A DNA stretch of 64,000 nt from Nocardioides jishulii. GTDB lineage: Bacteria; Actinomycetota; Actinomycetes; Propionibacteriales; Nocardioidaceae. Under the pieces are notes generated by a model. The model had not been told where the DNA came from. It ran no database searches and saw only the letters and a program-made list of their open reading frames with translations. Where the stretch lies: positions 2,232,001 to 2,296,000 of the forward strand of contig NZ_CP040748.1 of NCBI RefSeq assembly GCF_006007965.1. Direction: 5' to 3'. This document shows positions 33,140 to 41,944 of the stretch, piece by piece; position 1 is the stretch's first letter, and each line of letters begins with the position of its first letter. A program made the position numbers and the translations under genes.

Positions 33140-33496
33140 TCAGGCCGCGCGATCAGCGTCGTCGCGGGTCACGTCGTGACGCGGGTGGTCGTGGCGGGTG
33201 CCGTCGTGGCGGGTGCCGTCGTGGCGGGTGCCGTCGTGGCGGGTGCCGTCACGGGTGACGTCGTGACGCGAGTGGTCGTGCCTGGTCGGTCCGTCCTTCG
33301 TCACGTCGTCGCGCGTGCGGTCGTTGGTGTCGTCGTCGTCATCGTCGTCGTCCACCTGGACGACCTCCGCTGTGTCGTCGTCACGCTTCGCCCCGTCCTG
33401 GTCGGAGGCGAAGGCCTGCGTCGCCACAGCGCCGGTGGCGACCAGGCCAGCGGCGGCGAGAGCGGCGAGGGGAAGAAGCTTCTTCTTGAAGGTCAT
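33140..33496 (-). CDS. secreted Asp/His/Arg-rich repeat protein
   Basis: The 118-residue product has a clear signal peptide (MTFKKKLLPLAALAAAGLV, cleavage near ATQAFA-S) and a mature part with a run of eight Asp followed by RHDGT-type repeats. Four of the repeats come from a perfect 15-base tandem repeat. GAGGAG precedes the ATG. The composition suggests cation binding (His, Asp) or wall interaction. It is followed one base later by the protein kinase gene and preceded by a 28-bp palindrome. It resembles the Asp-rich product of the gene ending at 30109 only in composition. Confidence 0.75.
   Translation of the reverse strand: MTFKKKLLPLAALAAAGLVATGAVATQAFASDQDGAKRDDDTAEVVQVDDDDDDDDTNDRTRDDVTKDGPTRHDHSRHDVTRDGTRHDGTRHDGTRHDGTRHDHPRHDVTRDDADRAA
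33191..33250. repeat. 15-bp tandem repeat, 4 perfect copies
   Basis: Unit GTGGCGGGTGCCGTC is repeated four times without change (minus-strand codons for Asp-Gly-Thr-Arg-His). Imperfect relatives flank the block. This is an in-frame repeat likely to vary in copy number. Confidence 0.9.
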
Positions 33497-33577
33497 GGGG
33501 GGTGCTCCTCGTTATGGCCTAAGCCGTGGGGTCTTGACGAGAACCACTGTGAAAGACCGGAGTGAGGGCAAGGTGAA

Positions 33578-33605
33578 GCCGACATGAGAGGGCTCTCATG
33601 TCGGC
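33578..33605. promoter_or_regulatory. perfect 28-bp palindrome between tRNA-Val and the exported protein gene
   Basis: The arms (33578-33590 and 33593-33605) are 13 bases and perfectly complementary, with a two-base centre; the core is ATGAGAG-GG-CTCTCAT. It could terminate the tRNA transcript, but no U-run follows. The shared core with the repeat at 29715 favours a regulator site 82 bases before the start at 33496. Confidence 0.5.
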
Positions 33606-33613
33606 CGGACCGG

Positions 33614-33685
33614 TGCGTCGGGACGGTTTCGAACCGCCGACCGCTCGGGTGTAAACCGAGTGCTCTACCGCTGAGCTACCGACGC
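33614..33685 (-). tRNA. tRNA-Val (anticodon UAC)
   Basis: A 72-base cloverleaf with acceptor arms GCGTCGG / CCGACGC, D-arm TAGCTCAGCGGTAGAGC, anticodon stem-loop CTCGG-TTTACAC-CCGAG and T-arm GGCGGTTCGAAACCGTC. The loop gives anticodon TAC. The CCA end is not fully encoded. Confidence 0.95.
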
Positions 33686-33876
33686 GCGTGAAGACGGCCC
33701 ACAGCGTACGGGACGCGCTGGCCCGCCGCACACTGACGACCCTGCCAGGGCAGTGAGACCGCCTTCTCCGGAAATACGTCGAGCCGCCGGCGTCTCGGGT
33801 CACCAGCGGCTCAACATGAAGAACTTTAGAGGGTGGGTCCAAGCCTTGTCTCGCCCTCGGCACAACTTCGCAAAAG

Positions 33877-33895
33877 TGTCTCTTTATTCGAGACA
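33877..33895 (-). terminator. possible terminator of the peroxiredoxin gene
   Basis: TGTCTC / GAGACA arms with a seven-base AT-rich loop, followed on the minus strand by CTTTTG, ten bases past the stop. The region 33686-33876 upstream of tRNA-Val shows no gene. Confidence 0.45.
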
Positions 33896-33905
33896 GATTG
33901 GCCCA

Positions 33906-34379
33906 TCAACTCTCCTCGGCGGCGGCGCGCAGCTGGCGCAGGTGCTCTCCGAGGTCGCGTCCCTCGGGCATCGCGTTGTGCACGCTCCACCGAATGAGGC
34001 CCTGCTTGTCGATGACGTACGACGAACGCCGCGGCATGCCCTTCTCCGCGTTGAACACGTCGTACGCCTGCGCGACCTCCCCGTGTGGCCAGAAGTCCGA
34101 GAGGAGGGGGAAGTTGAGCCCGTCGGAGTCAGCGAAGGCGCGCAGCGAGTAGACGGGGTCGCACGAGATCGCCAGCACCTCGGTGTCGAACGTCATGAAC
34201 TCGTCGAGCCGCTCACGCACGCCCGCCATCTCCCCGGTGCAGACGCCCGAGAAGGCGAACGGGTAGAAGAGCAGTGCCACCGCCTTGCGGTCGCGGAAGC
34301 CCGACAGGGTCACGTCCTGGCCGAACTGGTCACGCAGGGTGAAGTCGGGGGCCGGCCCCCCACAGATGAGTCCGCTCAT
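33906..34379 (-). CDS. AhpE-like peroxiredoxin
   Basis: The 157-residue product has the thioredoxin-like N-terminus APDFTLRDQFGQDVTLSGF and the peroxidatic centre YPFAFSGVCTGEM with C47. The layout is that of M. tuberculosis AhpE, a one-cysteine peroxiredoxin reducing peroxides and peroxynitrite. No obvious resolving cysteine is seen elsewhere. The start at 34379 follows GAGGAT. It lies 39 bases downstream of an acyl-CoA synthetase gene on the same strand. Confidence 0.92.
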   Translation of the reverse strand: MSGLICGGPAPDFTLRDQFGQDVTLSGFRDRKAVALLFYPFAFSGVCTGEMAGVRERLDEFMTFDTEVLAISCDPVYSLRAFADSDGLNFPLLSDFWPHGEVAQAYDVFNAEKGMPRRSSYVIDKQGLIRWSVHNAMPEGRDLGEHLRQLRAAAEES

Positions 34380-34418
34380 AAGGGCATCATCCTCGCACCG
34401 GCCCGGGCGCGACCGCAC

Positions 34419-36005
34419 TCAGGGGCGCGTGGCCAGCACCCGCTTGAGGATCTTGCCCGTGGCGTTGCGCGGGAGCTCATCAAGGAAGACGATCTCGCGC
34501 GGCACCTTGTAGCGCGCCAAGTTGGCCCGGACCCAGTCCTTGAGGACCTCCTCGTCGGCGGCTGCCGGGTCGGACACCACCACGAAGGCGCGCAGCCTCT
34601 TGCCGAACTCGGGGTCCTCGATGCCCACCGCGGCGGCCTCGACCACCGCGTCATGGAGCACCAGGCAGTCCTCGACCTCGCGGGGGAAGACGTTCTCGCC
34701 ACCGCTGACGATCATCTCGTCGTCACGTCCCTCCACGAAGAGGCGACCGTTCTCGTCGAAGTGACCCACGTCCCCGGTCGACATCAGTCCGTCGATCATC
34801 TCCTTGGACCCACCACCGGTGTAGCCCTCGAAGAGCATCGCGTTGCCGACGAAGATCCGGCCCGTCGCACCCTGCGGCACCTCCTGGCCGTTGGCGTCGA
34901 AGATCTTGACGACCGTGGCGTGGGGCGGCTTGCCGGCCGAGAACGGCGCGGCGCGCAGGTCCTCCGGCATCGCGATCGAGGCGTACGCGACCTCGGTGGA
35001 GCCGTAGATGTTGTAGAGGTTGTCGCCGAACTCGTCCATCCATTCGATCGCCATCTCGCCCTGGAGGGCCGAGCCGGAGGCGGCCGTCATCTTGAGGCTG
35101 CTCAGCGGCTTGTACTTCTCGCGCACCTCCGGCGGGAGCGTGAGGATCCGCTGGAGCATCACCGGGATGACGATGAACGAGTCGCACTGCTCGTCGCGGA
35201 TGACCCGCAGTGACTCCTCGGGGTCGAAGCGACGCCGCAGGACCATGGTCGAGCCGAGCAGCATGGCCATGAACATGTGGGCGAAGCCCCAGGTGTGGAA
35301 GAGCGGCGCCGCGATGTGCGTGCGCCAGCCGTGCTTCATCGGCAGGCGCGAGAGCAGCGCCACGGCGTTGGCGATGCCTGCCTCCTTGCGGGGCGCTCCC
35401 TTGGGCGTACCCGTCGTACCGGAGGTGAGGATCACGATGCGGGAGTGGTGCGCCACCGGCGTGTGGTCCGTCGACGGGTTGCCCTCGATCAGTGACTCGA
35501 CGGTGTCCCCGCCCCGGGGCGAGTCCTGCCACGCGACCAGACGATGCTTCACGTCCGCACCGGCGAGGAGGTCGGTGAACTCCTCGTCGTGCACGACGAG
35601 GACGGGTTTCTCGCGAGCGATCACCTCGACCAGCTGCGGGCCGGCGAAGGCCGTGTTCAGGTAGAGCAGGTCGGCGCCGAGCTTCGCCGCGGCGATGGTG
35701 GCCTCCACGAAGCCGCGGTGGTTGCGGCACATGATCGCGACCTGGTCGCGCTCCCTGATGCCGAGCGCGGCGAAGCCGTGGGCCAGCGCGTTGGAGCGCT
35801 GGTGGAGCTCGGCGAACGTCAGGGGGCCGACCTCGTCGACGATGCCCACGCGGTCGGGGTCGGAGACAGCGAGCTGGGAGAAACCGCCGGCCGGGCCGGT
35901 CCCCCATGCCTTGACGGTCGTCACGATCTTGACGAGGTGCGAGATCGGCATGCGGCGGATCACTCCCGCCTCACGCAGCACGGACAGGCTCTTGACGGTG
36001 CTCAT
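34419..36005 (-). CDS. acyl-CoA synthetase (AMP-forming, FadD-like)
   Basis: The 528-residue product starts at the ATG at 36005 with GAGGA upstream. The ATP loop is LTSGTTGTPKGAPR. Further motifs are NIYGSTEVAYAS, GRIFVGNAMLFEGYT and VEGRDDEMIVSGGENVFP. The catalytic lysine is in ATGKILKRVL. It activates long- or medium-chain fatty acids or similar acids. It is a second adenylate-forming ligase, distinct in sequence from the one at 11501, and not part of the catabolic operon. The chain specificity is unknown. Confidence 0.92.
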   Translation of the reverse strand: MSTVKSLSVLREAGVIRRMPISHLVKIVTTVKAWGTGPAGGFSQLAVSDPDRVGIVDEVGPLTFAELHQRSNALAHGFAALGIRERDQVAIMCRNHRGFVEATIAAAKLGADLLYLNTAFAGPQLVEVIAREKPVLVVHDEEFTDLLAGADVKHRLVAWQDSPRGGDTVESLIEGNPSTDHTPVAHHSRIVILTSGTTGTPKGAPRKEAGIANAVALLSRLPMKHGWRTHIAAPLFHTWGFAHMFMAMLLGSTMVLRRRFDPEESLRVIRDEQCDSFIVIPVMLQRILTLPPEVREKYKPLSSLKMTAASGSALQGEMAIEWMDEFGDNLYNIYGSTEVAYASIAMPEDLRAAPFSAGKPPHATVVKIFDANGQEVPQGATGRIFVGNAMLFEGYTGGGSKEMIDGLMSTGDVGHFDENGRLFVEGRDDEMIVSGGENVFPREVEDCLVLHDAVVEAAAVGIEDPEFGKRLRAFVVVSDPAAADEEVLKDWVRANLARYKVPREIVFLDELPRNATGKILKRVLATRP

Positions 36006-36079
36006 CTGGGTCCTCACGGTGGGTACGACGAGTACCCCCGGGCCCCCTGCTCAGGACCGGGTGGAGAGACGTCGTCGTG

Positions 36080-36511
36080 TCAGGCGGGCGTCTTGGGCGT
36101 GACCAGTCGCGTCGCCTGCCAGTCCTTGCTGACGGCTGCGGTCGTGGTCTGGGAGAGGCCCGCGATCGGCGCAGCCTCCGCGATGTCGGCGGCATCGACA
36201 CTGTTGGGTCGACCCACCTTCGGGGTGAGCAACCAGATCACACCGCCGCCGACGAGGTCGGACTTGGCGTCGACGAGGCCGTCGACGAGATCTCCGTCCT
36301 CGTCGCGCCACCACAGCACGACGGCTTCGACCACGTTGCCGTAGTCACCGTCGACCAGGTCGGCGTCGAGAAGGTCCTCGATGGCGATCCGTAGGTCGTC
36401 GTCGGTGTCGTTGTCCCAGCCGAGTTCCTGGACGACTTGACCGGGCGTGAAGCCCATCTTCTCGGCCGGTCCAGGGGTCTGGGTGGACTCGCCGCCCACG
36501 GTCGCGCTCAA
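36080..36511 (-). CDS. DUF3052 domain protein
   Basis: The 143-residue product starts at the TTG at 36511, with GAGGAGGG six bases upstream; a TTG at 36541 would add ten residues but has no suitable ribosome site. The sequence VVQELGWDNDTDDDLRIAIED and VVLWWRDEDGDLVDGLVDA are typical of the actinobacterial DUF3052 family (Rv2239c-like). In mycobacteria and streptomycetes the gene also neighbours aceE, as here (divergent, 161 bases between starts). Function unknown. Confidence 0.88.
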   Translation of the reverse strand: MSATVGGESTQTPGPAEKMGFTPGQVVQELGWDNDTDDDLRIAIEDLLDADLVDGDYGNVVEAVVLWWRDEDGDLVDGLVDAKSDLVGGGVIWLLTPKVGRPNSVDAADIAEAAPIAGLSQTTTAAVSKDWQATRLVTPKTPA

Positions 36512-36672
36512 CGGACCCTCCTCAGGGTGTGTGTGGTTCAACTCTCAGTTCACCGCAGGTGTGCGGTGGGGAGTAGTCCAGCGGAGTTGTTCCTCAGACG
36601 CAACCCCTCGCGCCCGAGCCCCGTACCGGAGAGTAGATTTTTTATCCTTTGCGAGCGTGCGAGCATGAGGGT

Positions 36673-39453
36673 GTGACTGAGCAGACACAACCCGAACGTC
36701 CTCCGATTACATCGGTCATCCACGAGGGCCTCCCGACCCAGCTCCCGGACATCGATCCCGAGGAGACACTGGAGTGGCTCGGCAGCTTCGACGCCATGGT
36801 CGAGGGCCGAGGACGGGACCGTGCGCGCTACGTGATGCTCCGCCTTCTCGAGAGGGCACGTGAGAGCAACGTGGGCGTCCCGGCCCTGCGCTCCACCGAC
36901 TACATCAACACGATTCCCCCCGAGCGAGAGCCCTGGTTCCCGGGCGACGAGGACATCGAGCGGCGCATCCGCGCCTTCATCCGGTGGAACGCCGCGGTGA
37001 TGGTCTCCAGCGCCAACCGCAAGGGCCTCGAGGTCGGCGGGCACATCGCCACGTACCAGTCCTCGGCCAGCCTGTACGAGGTGGGCTTCAACCACTTCTT
37101 CCGTGGCAAGGATCACCCGGGCGGCGGCGACCAGGTCTACTTCCAGGGTCACGCCTCCCCCGGCATCTACGCCCGCGCCTTCCTCGAGGGTCGCCTCGAC
37201 GAGGAGAAGCTCTACCGCTTCCGCCAGGAGGTGCAGCACGGCAAGGGTGCCGGCCTGTCCTCCTACCCGCACCCGCGCCTCATGTCGGACTTCTGGGAGT
37301 TCCCGACGGTCTCGATGGGCCTGACCGGCATCAACTCGATCTACCAGGCGCGCTTCAACCGCTACCTGCAGAACCGCGGCATCAAGGACACCAGCCAGCA
37401 GCGCGTCTGGGCCTTCCTCGGAGACGGCGAGATGGCCGAGCCCGAGTCGCTCGGTGCCATCCGGGTGGCTGCGCGTGAGGAGCTCGACAACCTGACCTGG
37501 GTCGTCAACTGCAACCTCCAGCAGCTCGACGGCCCGGTCACCGGCAACGGCAAGATCATGCAGGAGCTGGAGGCCAACTTCCGTGGCGCCGGCTGGAACG
37601 TGATCAAGGTCGTCTGGGGACGCGAGTGGGACGACCTCCTCGCCCGCGACGTCAACGGCGTGCTCGTCAACAAGATGAACACCACCGCCGACGGCGACTT
37701 CCAGACCTACTCGGTCGAGGACGGCGCCTACACCCGCGAGCACTTCTTCGGCGCCGACGAGCGGCTGCGCCAGATGGTCGAGCACATGACCGACCGCCAG
37801 ATCGAGCTGCTGCCGCGCGGTGGCCACGACTACCGCAAGGTGTACGCCGCGTTCGACGCCGCCACCAAGCACGTCGGCCAGCCGACCGTGATCCTCGCCA
37901 AGACGATCAAGGGCTGGACGATCGACGCCCTGGAGGGCCGCAACGCCACCCACCAGATGAAGAAGCTGACGCCGGAGGACTTCAAGAAGTACCGGGACCG
38001 CCTGCGCCTGCCGATCTCGGACCGCGACCTCGACCGGGCGTACGAGGAGACCGGTACGGCACCGTTCTTCCACCCGGGCGCCGACTCCCCCGAGATCAAG
38101 TACATGATGGACCGCCGCCGCCAGCTGGGCGGCTCGCTCCCCCGCCGCGTCGTACGCTCCAGCCCCCTGCAGCTGCCGTCGGAGGCCGTCTACAAGGACA
38201 TCCGCCAGGGCAGTGGCAAGAACAAGGTCGCCAGCACGATGGCCGTGGTGCGCCTGCTCAAGGAGTGGATGCGCGACCCCGAGATCGGCAAGCGCATCGT
38301 GCCGATCGCACCCGACGAGTACCGCACGTTCGGCATGGACGCCATGTTCCCGAGCGCGAAGGTCTACAACCCGGGCGGACAGCAGTACGAGTCCGTGGAC
38401 CGCAAGCTCCTGCTGTCCTACAAGGAGTCGGCCCAGGGCCAGCTGCTCCACGAGGGCATCTCCGAGGCGGGGGCCGTGGCCTCCGCGACCGCTGCGGGAT
38501 CGGCCTACTCGACCCACGGCGAGCCGATGATCCCGTTCTACATCTTCTACTCGATGTTCGGGTTCCAGCGCACCGGCGACTCGATCTGGGCGATGGCCGA
38601 CCAGCTCTCGCGTGGCTTCCTGATCGGCGCGACGGCCGGCCGCACCACCCTGACGGGCGAGGGTCTCCAGCACGCCGACGGGCACTCCCCGCTGCTCGCG
38701 GCGACCAACCCGGCCGTGGTGCACTACGACCCGTCCTTCGCCTACGAGATCGCGCACATCATGCGCAGCGGCCTGGAGCGCATGTACGGCACGGGCGGCC
38801 CCGACGGCAACGGCGAGAACGTGATCTTCTACGTGACCGTCTACAACGAGCCGGTGCAGCAGCCGGCCGAGCCCGAGGGCGTCGACGTCGAGGGCATCCT
38901 GCGTGGCATCCACCGCGTGGCCGCCACCGATGCCGAGGGACCGAAGGTCCGCCTGCTCGCCTCCGGCGTGGGCTTCCCGTGGATCGAGCGCGCTGCCGAG
39001 CTGCTGCGCGAGGAGTGGGGCGTGGCCGCCGACACCTGGTCGGTCACCTCGTGGAACGAGCTCGCCCGCGACGCCGTCGCGTCGGAGGACTGGAACCTGC
39101 TCAACCCCGACCAGCCCAAGCGCACCGCCTACGTCACCGACAAGCTGGCCGGGGACTCCTCCCCTGTCGTGGCGGTCTCCGACTTCATGGCTGCCGTGCC
39201 GATGCAGATCGCGCGCTGGGTCCCGGCCGACTACCGCGTGCTCGGCACGGACGGCTTCGGCTTCGCCGACACCCGTCCCGCGGCCCGGCGCTACTTCCGC
39301 GTCGACGCGGAGTCGGTGGTCGTGCAGGCTCTGCAGGCCCTCGCCGACGCCGGGGAGATCGACGTCGCGAAGGTGGTCGAGGCGCGCACGAAGTACCGCA
39401 TCGACGACCCGACCGCCGTCGCGGGAGTTCAGCAGGAGGGCGGCGACGCCTGA
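36673..39453 (+). CDS. aceE: pyruvate dehydrogenase E1 component, homodimeric type
   Basis: The 926-residue product converts pyruvate to a hydroxyethyl-thiamine-PP intermediate and acetylates the lipoyl E2, feeding acetyl-CoA to the fatty-acid genes nearby and to the TCA cycle. The ThDP/Mg motif [11 protein letters not shown] is at 250-260, with [11 protein letters not shown] at its end. The early STDYINTI and [20 protein letters not shown] are characteristic of AceE. Start is taken as the GTG at 36673, beginning [20 protein letters not shown]; a TTG at 36649 is in frame. A possible -10 TATCCT is at 36643. E2 and E3 are not in the window. Confidence 0.96.
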   Translation: MTEQTQPERPPITSVIHEGLPTQLPDIDPEETLEWLGSFDAMVEGRGRDRARYVMLRLLERARESNVGVPALRSTDYINTIPPEREPWFPGDEDIERRIRAFIRWNAAVMVSSANRKGLEVGGHIATYQSSASLYEVGFNHFFRGKDHPGGGDQVYFQGHASPGIYARAFLEGRLDEEKLYRFRQEVQHGKGAGLSSYPHPRLMSDFWEFPTVSMGLTGINSIYQARFNRYLQNRGIKDTSQQRVWAFLGDGEMAEPESLGAIRVAAREELDNLTWVVNCNLQQLDGPVTGNGKIMQELEANFRGAGWNVIKVVWGREWDDLLARDVNGVLVNKMNTTADGDFQTYSVEDGAYTREHFFGADERLRQMVEHMTDRQIELLPRGGHDYRKVYAAFDAATKHVGQPTVILAKTIKGWTIDALEGRNATHQMKKLTPEDFKKYRDRLRLPISDRDLDRAYEETGTAPFFHPGADSPEIKYMMDRRRQLGGSLPRRVVRSSPLQLPSEAVYKDIRQGSGKNKVASTMAVVRLLKEWMRDPEIGKRIVPIAPDEYRTFGMDAMFPSAKVYNPGGQQYESVDRKLLLSYKESAQGQLLHEGISEAGAVASATAAGSAYSTHGEPMIPFYIFYSMFGFQRTGDSIWAMADQLSRGFLIGATAGRTTLTGEGLQHADGHSPLLAATNPAVVHYDPSFAYEIAHIMRSGLERMYGTGGPDGNGENVIFYVTVYNEPVQQPAEPEGVDVEGILRGIHRVAATDAEGPKVRLLASGVGFPWIERAAELLREEWGVAADTWSVTSWNELARDAVASEDWNLLNPDQPKRTAYVTDKLAGDSSPVVAVSDFMAAVPMQIARWVPADYRVLGTDGFGFADTRPAARRYFRVDAESVVVQALQALADAGEIDVAKVVEARTKYRIDDPTAVAGVQQEGGDA

Positions 39454-39457
39454 CGGC

Positions 39458-40471
39458 TCAGGCTCCGGTCGGGTGAAGCGCCCGCACCGGAGCCAGACCC
39501 TCGACGCCCGCTCCGCCGCCCACGGCGGGGCGGGCGTTCTGCTTGACCACGGGCCGCGCAGAGATCGCCGGCGCCCCGGAGACGAGCATCTGGCGCCACT
39601 GCGCCTTCGTGTGGCGGTTGGGTGCACTCGTACGCATGAACTCGCGCACGATCTGGACGAACCGCTCCGGGTGGTCGCGGTGCGGGAAGTGGCCAGAGTC
39701 GGCGATGACCTCGACGGTGGCCCACGGCGCCAGCTCGGCGGCCCGCTCGGCGTGACGCACGGGGATCACGTGGTCCTGCGACCCCCACACCACGCACATC
39801 GGCAGACCGCTGGTCAGGTAGGCGCGGTCGGCCATCGTCACCAACTGGCCACGGAAGTCGACGACCGCCCGCACCACGTGGCGGGTGGCCGCGCGGGCGC
39901 GCGGGTCGGCCAGGCCCTCGTACACGCGGGCGACCTCGGCGAGGTCCCGCGTGTGCGGCAGCCCGGTCGCCGAGAGCACGCGCAGCGCCGCAGCGTTGAC
40001 GTGGCGTACGACCGGCACGGTGAGCGCCCCCATGACGTGGTGGAAGCCGGGGGCGGTGATCGCGCGGATTGCTGGCGTCACCTCGCGCCCCAGCCCTCCC
40101 GAGGAGACGAGCACGATCCGCTCCGTCCTCCCGGGGAACTGGTAGGCGAACTGCATGGCAACGCCCCCGCCGAAGCTGTGCCCCACCACGGTGACTCGTT
40201 CGATCTGCAGGACGCTGAGCAGGTCGCGCATGCCGTTGGCGTAGCCGCCGAGGCTGTAGTCCGCACGCGGCTTGTCCGAGGCTCCGTGGCCGAGCAGGTC
40301 CGGGACGACGACGGTGTGGTCGCGCGCCAGGTCGTCGACCACCTGGTCCCACGTGTGGTGGTCGCAGCCGATGCCGTGGAGCAGCAGGAGCGCGGGCCCG
40401 TGCCCGGCTCTCAGGTAGGCGCGGCGGTGGCCGTTGATCGTCACGTACTGGATCTCGTGCGAGTTGCCCAT
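39458..40471 (-). CDS. alpha/beta-fold hydrolase
   Basis: The 337-residue product starts at ATG 40471 after GGGAGA. It has LLLLHGIGCDHHTWD, DLLGHGASDKP, nucleophile elbow VVGHSFGGGVAM with a normal Ser, the acid region VVWGSQDHVIPV, and the catalytic His in ADSGHFPHRDHPE. A roughly 45-residue Ala/Arg-rich tail follows. Overall it looks like meta-cleavage-product or epoxide hydrolases, but such similarity does not fix the substrate. It ends four bases from the convergent aceE stop and is divergent from fasR. Confidence 0.88.
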   Translation of the reverse strand: MGNSHEIQYVTINGHRRAYLRAGHGPALLLLHGIGCDHHTWDQVVDDLARDHTVVVPDLLGHGASDKPRADYSLGGYANGMRDLLSVLQIERVTVVGHSFGGGVAMQFAYQFPGRTERIVLVSSGGLGREVTPAIRAITAPGFHHVMGALTVPVVRHVNAAALRVLSATGLPHTRDLAEVARVYEGLADPRARAATRHVVRAVVDFRGQLVTMADRAYLTSGLPMCVVWGSQDHVIPVRHAERAAELAPWATVEVIADSGHFPHRDHPERFVQIVREFMRTSAPNRHTKAQWRQMLVSGAPAISARPVVKQNARPAVGGGAGVEGLAPVRALHPTGA

Positions 40472-40628
40472 GGGTGTCTCCCGGTGTGCGGGCCACTCCG
40501 CGACCACCTGTCGGTGAACCGTGGATGAACACGCAAAAGTGTGTCACCTCACAGGCGGACCCAGCAGAAGTTCCTCAGGATTGGCCTGATCTGCCCCACC
40601 GACGCCGGGGAGCGAGCGTCGCACCCAC

Positions 40629-40634
40629 TAACCT
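40629..40634 (+). promoter_or_regulatory. -10 box (TAACCT) of the fasR-like gene, leaderless
   Basis: The hexamer is followed by seven bases and the GTG at 40642, with no ribosome site. It fixes the start well downstream of earlier in-frame codons. Confidence 0.55.
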
Positions 40635-40641
40635 CGACCCC

Positions 40642-41865
40642 GTGGACACCGACCCCCGAGAGACCGCCACGAACGAGCTCGCCCGGGTTGCCCACGCCCT
40701 GGCCCGCGCCAGTGGCGCCATGAGCACCGCGGCCACCGCTCGGATGGACCGCGACATGCCGTGGTTCAGCGACCTGAGCGCGTCTGACCGCTCCTGGGTC
40801 GGTCTCATCGTCCACGCCGGCATCCAGAACTTCGTCGACTGGCTGCGCTCCAGCGCCGCCAGTCGCGACAGCGGCGGCCCCGACGGGCACTCCCTGGCGA
40901 CCGCCGTCTTCGGCGCGGCACCGCGCGAGCTGGCGGGCGTGATCACGCTGCGCCAGACGGTCGACCTGATCCGCCTCAGCATCGACGTGGTGGAGAGCCA
41001 CATCGACGAGAGCGTGCCCACCGAGGACGCCCCGCTCGTCCACCGAGCCGTGCTGCGCTACGGCCGCGAGGTCGCCTTCGCCACGGCCGAGGTCTACGCC
41101 CGGGCGGCTGAGTCGCGCGGCGCCTGGGACGCCCGCCTCGAGGCGCTGGTCGTCGACGCGGTGCTGCGCGCGGAGCCGGACGACTCCCTGCTGTCACGCG
41201 CCAACGCCCTGGGGTGGAACTCCCTCGACGGGGTGGCCGTCGTGATGGGGGCCTCCCCCGACCGGCGCACCGACAGCGACGCCTTCGACGGCGTACGTCG
41301 TGCCGCGGCCGCGGCGGGAGCCGACGCGCTCTGCGCCGTGCAGGGAGACCGGCTCGTGGTGGTGCTCGGCGGGGTCAGCGACGCCCTGGTGGGGGCGTCG
41401 AGCGTCGTGGACTTCTTCGGCGACGGCCCCGTCGTCGTGGGACCGGTGACCTCGGGCCTGGGATCGGCGCACGTCTCGGCCAGGGCTGCCCTCTCGGCCC
41501 ACCGCGCCAGCACGGGGTGGCCCCAGGCGCCGCGGCCCGTCCGCAGCCTCGACCTGCTCGCCGAACGCACCCTCGCCGGCGACGGTCACGCCCGCCGCCA
41601 CCTCGTCGAGTCGGTCTACCTCCCCCTCGCCTCGCCCAAGCGCTCGCTGGTGGAGACCCTGACGGCGTGGTTCGACGCCGGAGGCTCGACGGAGGCGGCT
41701 GCACGCAACCTCTTCGTGCACCCCAACACCGTGCGCTACCGCCTGCGCCAGGTCGCCGACATGACAGGGCTGAGCCCGACCGTGGCGCGCGACGCGTTCA
41801 CGCTGCAGATCGCCCTGGTGCTGGGTCGGCAGTCTGGACGACTCCCCGAAGCCCCTCTTTTGTAG
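40642..41865 (+). CDS. fasR: PucR/CdaR-type regulator of fatty-acid synthesis (FasR-like)
   Basis: The 407-residue product has an N-terminal helical domain and a GGDEF-like middle (AVVMGASPDRRTDSDAFDG). The C-terminal PucR helix-turn-helix reads LVETLTAWFDAGGSTEAAARNLF followed by VHPNTVRYRLRQV. Directly upstream of fabD-fabH-acpP-fabF this is the position of Streptomyces coelicolor FasR, which activates the fab operon. A TTTGT-N9-ACAAA inverted repeat at 41859-41877, across the stop codon, lies just before fabD and may be a control site. The symbol rests on synteny and domain type. Confidence 0.87.
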   Translation: MDTDPRETATNELARVAHALARASGAMSTAATARMDRDMPWFSDLSASDRSWVGLIVHAGIQNFVDWLRSSAASRDSGGPDGHSLATAVFGAAPRELAGVITLRQTVDLIRLSIDVVESHIDESVPTEDAPLVHRAVLRYGREVAFATAEVYARAAESRGAWDARLEALVVDAVLRAEPDDSLLSRANALGWNSLDGVAVVMGASPDRRTDSDAFDGVRRAAAAAGADALCAVQGDRLVVVLGGVSDALVGASSVVDFFGDGPVVVGPVTSGLGSAHVSARAALSAHRASTGWPQAPRPVRSLDLLAERTLAGDGHARRHLVESVYLPLASPKRSLVETLTAWFDAGGSTEAAARNLFVHPNTVRYRLRQVADMTGLSPTVARDAFTLQIALVLGRQSGRLPEAPLL

Positions 41866-41944
41866 GAACCACACAAACAATCGCCCCGGTTTTTCGTCCC
41901 GGCCCACGGCGAACGCGCGCCTCGCCACAGGCAGAGTGGTCCTC

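Noticed and set aside
35971..36201. Small Arg-rich open frames between the acyl-CoA synthetase and DUF3052 genes
   Set aside because: They mostly overlap the DUF3052 gene in other frames, have biased composition and lack ribosome sites.
36550..39627. Very long open frame on the minus strand opposite aceE
   Set aside because: It is an artefact of strong GC3 codon bias in aceE. The translation is low-complexity His/Gly/Val/Arg-rich and matches no family, while the plus strand encodes a complete AceE.
33869..40545. Shared 14-mer CGCAAAAGTGT(C/G)TC at 33869-33882 and 40532-40545
   Set aside because: There are only two copies, one overlapping a terminator-like hairpin, in unrelated contexts. Chance similarity is likely without a genome-wide count.
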